64,000 nt of DNA, from assembly GCA_029783825.1 (NCBI GenBank), contig JAREIK010010164.1:1-64000 (forward strand). The letters are read 5' to 3'. The stretch is from Sapria himalayana (lineage: Eukaryota > Streptophyta > Magnoliopsida > Malpighiales > Rafflesiaceae). The notes below the pieces were generated by a model that ran no database searches, was not told the origin of the DNA, and saw only the letters and a list, made by a program, of their open reading frames with translations. The position numbers were made by a program, and so were the translations under genes. Shown here piece after piece: positions 63,774-64,000 of this stretch; the stretch's first letter is position 1; each line of letters opens with the position of its first letter.

Positions 63774-64000
63774 TAATTGCTGTGTTATGTTAAGTATAAA
63801 TACATATAAATATTTCAAACAAACAAGCACTACAAAACATACTGTAACACTTTAAGCCCACCCATTCGGCCCAACCACAACACCGCAACCAATACTCAAC
63901 AAAACTAACTGGGACAATTAATAATAATAATTAATCTCTCAATTCTCGTCATAAAAACAAACCAAAAGGCTGGTGGTATCTGGGACACGGTGGAGGCAAC

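Larger units (their letters stand above)
60661..64000 (-). mobile_element. hAT-2C: most complete hAT-2 copy, runs off the right edge
   Basis: The 3' terminal repeat is at the left (TAGGGGTGCTCATGGGAC, 60,661-60,678), followed by a subterminal GGGAC-rich region (60,661-60,840), 3' sequence without recognisable features (60,840-61,500), the transposase on the minus strand, and leader sequence to the window edge. By comparison with hAT-2B, about 355 bp of the 5' end lie outside, so the full element should be about 3.7 kb and end near 64,355. The plus-strand ORF at 60,802-61,119 lies in the 3' noncoding part and is not a gene. Confidence 0.88.

Noticed and set aside
1..64000. Organellar, protist or bacterial origin because of the extreme AT content
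   Set aside because: hAT elements with plant-type BED transposases, a solo LTR and CCCTAAA-type repeats point to a plant nuclear genome. No organelle genes are seen.

Overview
This looks like plant nuclear heterochromatin, probably an angiosperm (peri)centromeric or other satellite-rich block; the species cannot be read from the sequence. The evidence is CCCTAAA-like (plant telomere-type) tracts, BED zinc-finger hAT transposase remains of the RICESLEEPER/DAYSLEEPER kind, a TG...CA solo LTR with a 5-bp target duplication, and a pyrimidine-rich plant-type leader. I see no intact protein-coding gene, no rRNA or tRNA gene and no CRISPR array. About 46 kb of the 64 kb is one very AT-rich satellite with monomers of about 590-600 bp (75-80 monomer equivalents by length).

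Layout. Satellite in one orientation (called forward) fills 1-16,520. It is interrupted by a solo LTR (1,174-1,734), a 2.46-kb non-satellite block (5,141-7,600) and a 3.46-kb hAT element with perfect 8-bp target duplications (hAT-1, 9,880-13,339). A short foldback spacer (16,521-16,640) marks an orientation switch. Reverse-oriented satellite then runs to 58,703. It carries two more full copies of the 2.46-kb block (24,250-26,705 and 50,833-53,306), a truncated copy (42,711-42,941), and a 3'-truncated copy of a second hAT family (hAT-2A, 29,058-31,657). A 5' fragment of the same family (hAT-2B, 58,704-59,213) abuts a second orientation switch. Forward satellite follows (59,221-60,660), and hAT-2C, in minus orientation, runs from 60,661 off the right edge.

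How the parts relate. The monomers form higher-order repeats: variant monomers, the 2.46-kb block and shortened junction monomers recur in the same order. The segment 5-16.5 kb is an inverted relative of about 18-29 kb and about 46-58 kb. The three hAT-2 copies share the same target site in the satellite monomer (GCATTTAG and its decayed complement), and A and C share nonsense codons. They therefore look like one insertion that was already dead and was copied along with the satellite. The homologous position near 2,835 in the forward arm is empty.

Every monomer has a palindromic core (TTTTCAAAGGTTA plus its inverted complement) and a degenerate telomere-like tract. Arm changes in some palindromes are matched on both sides, and several rearrangement breakpoints fall in the core. 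The 2.46-kb block contains what looks like a retroposed transcript 3' end (AATAAA then an A-tract) abutting telomere-like repeats, followed by a degenerate array of about 100-bp units. Short ORFs in the AT-rich satellite are chance reading frames and are not annotated as genes.
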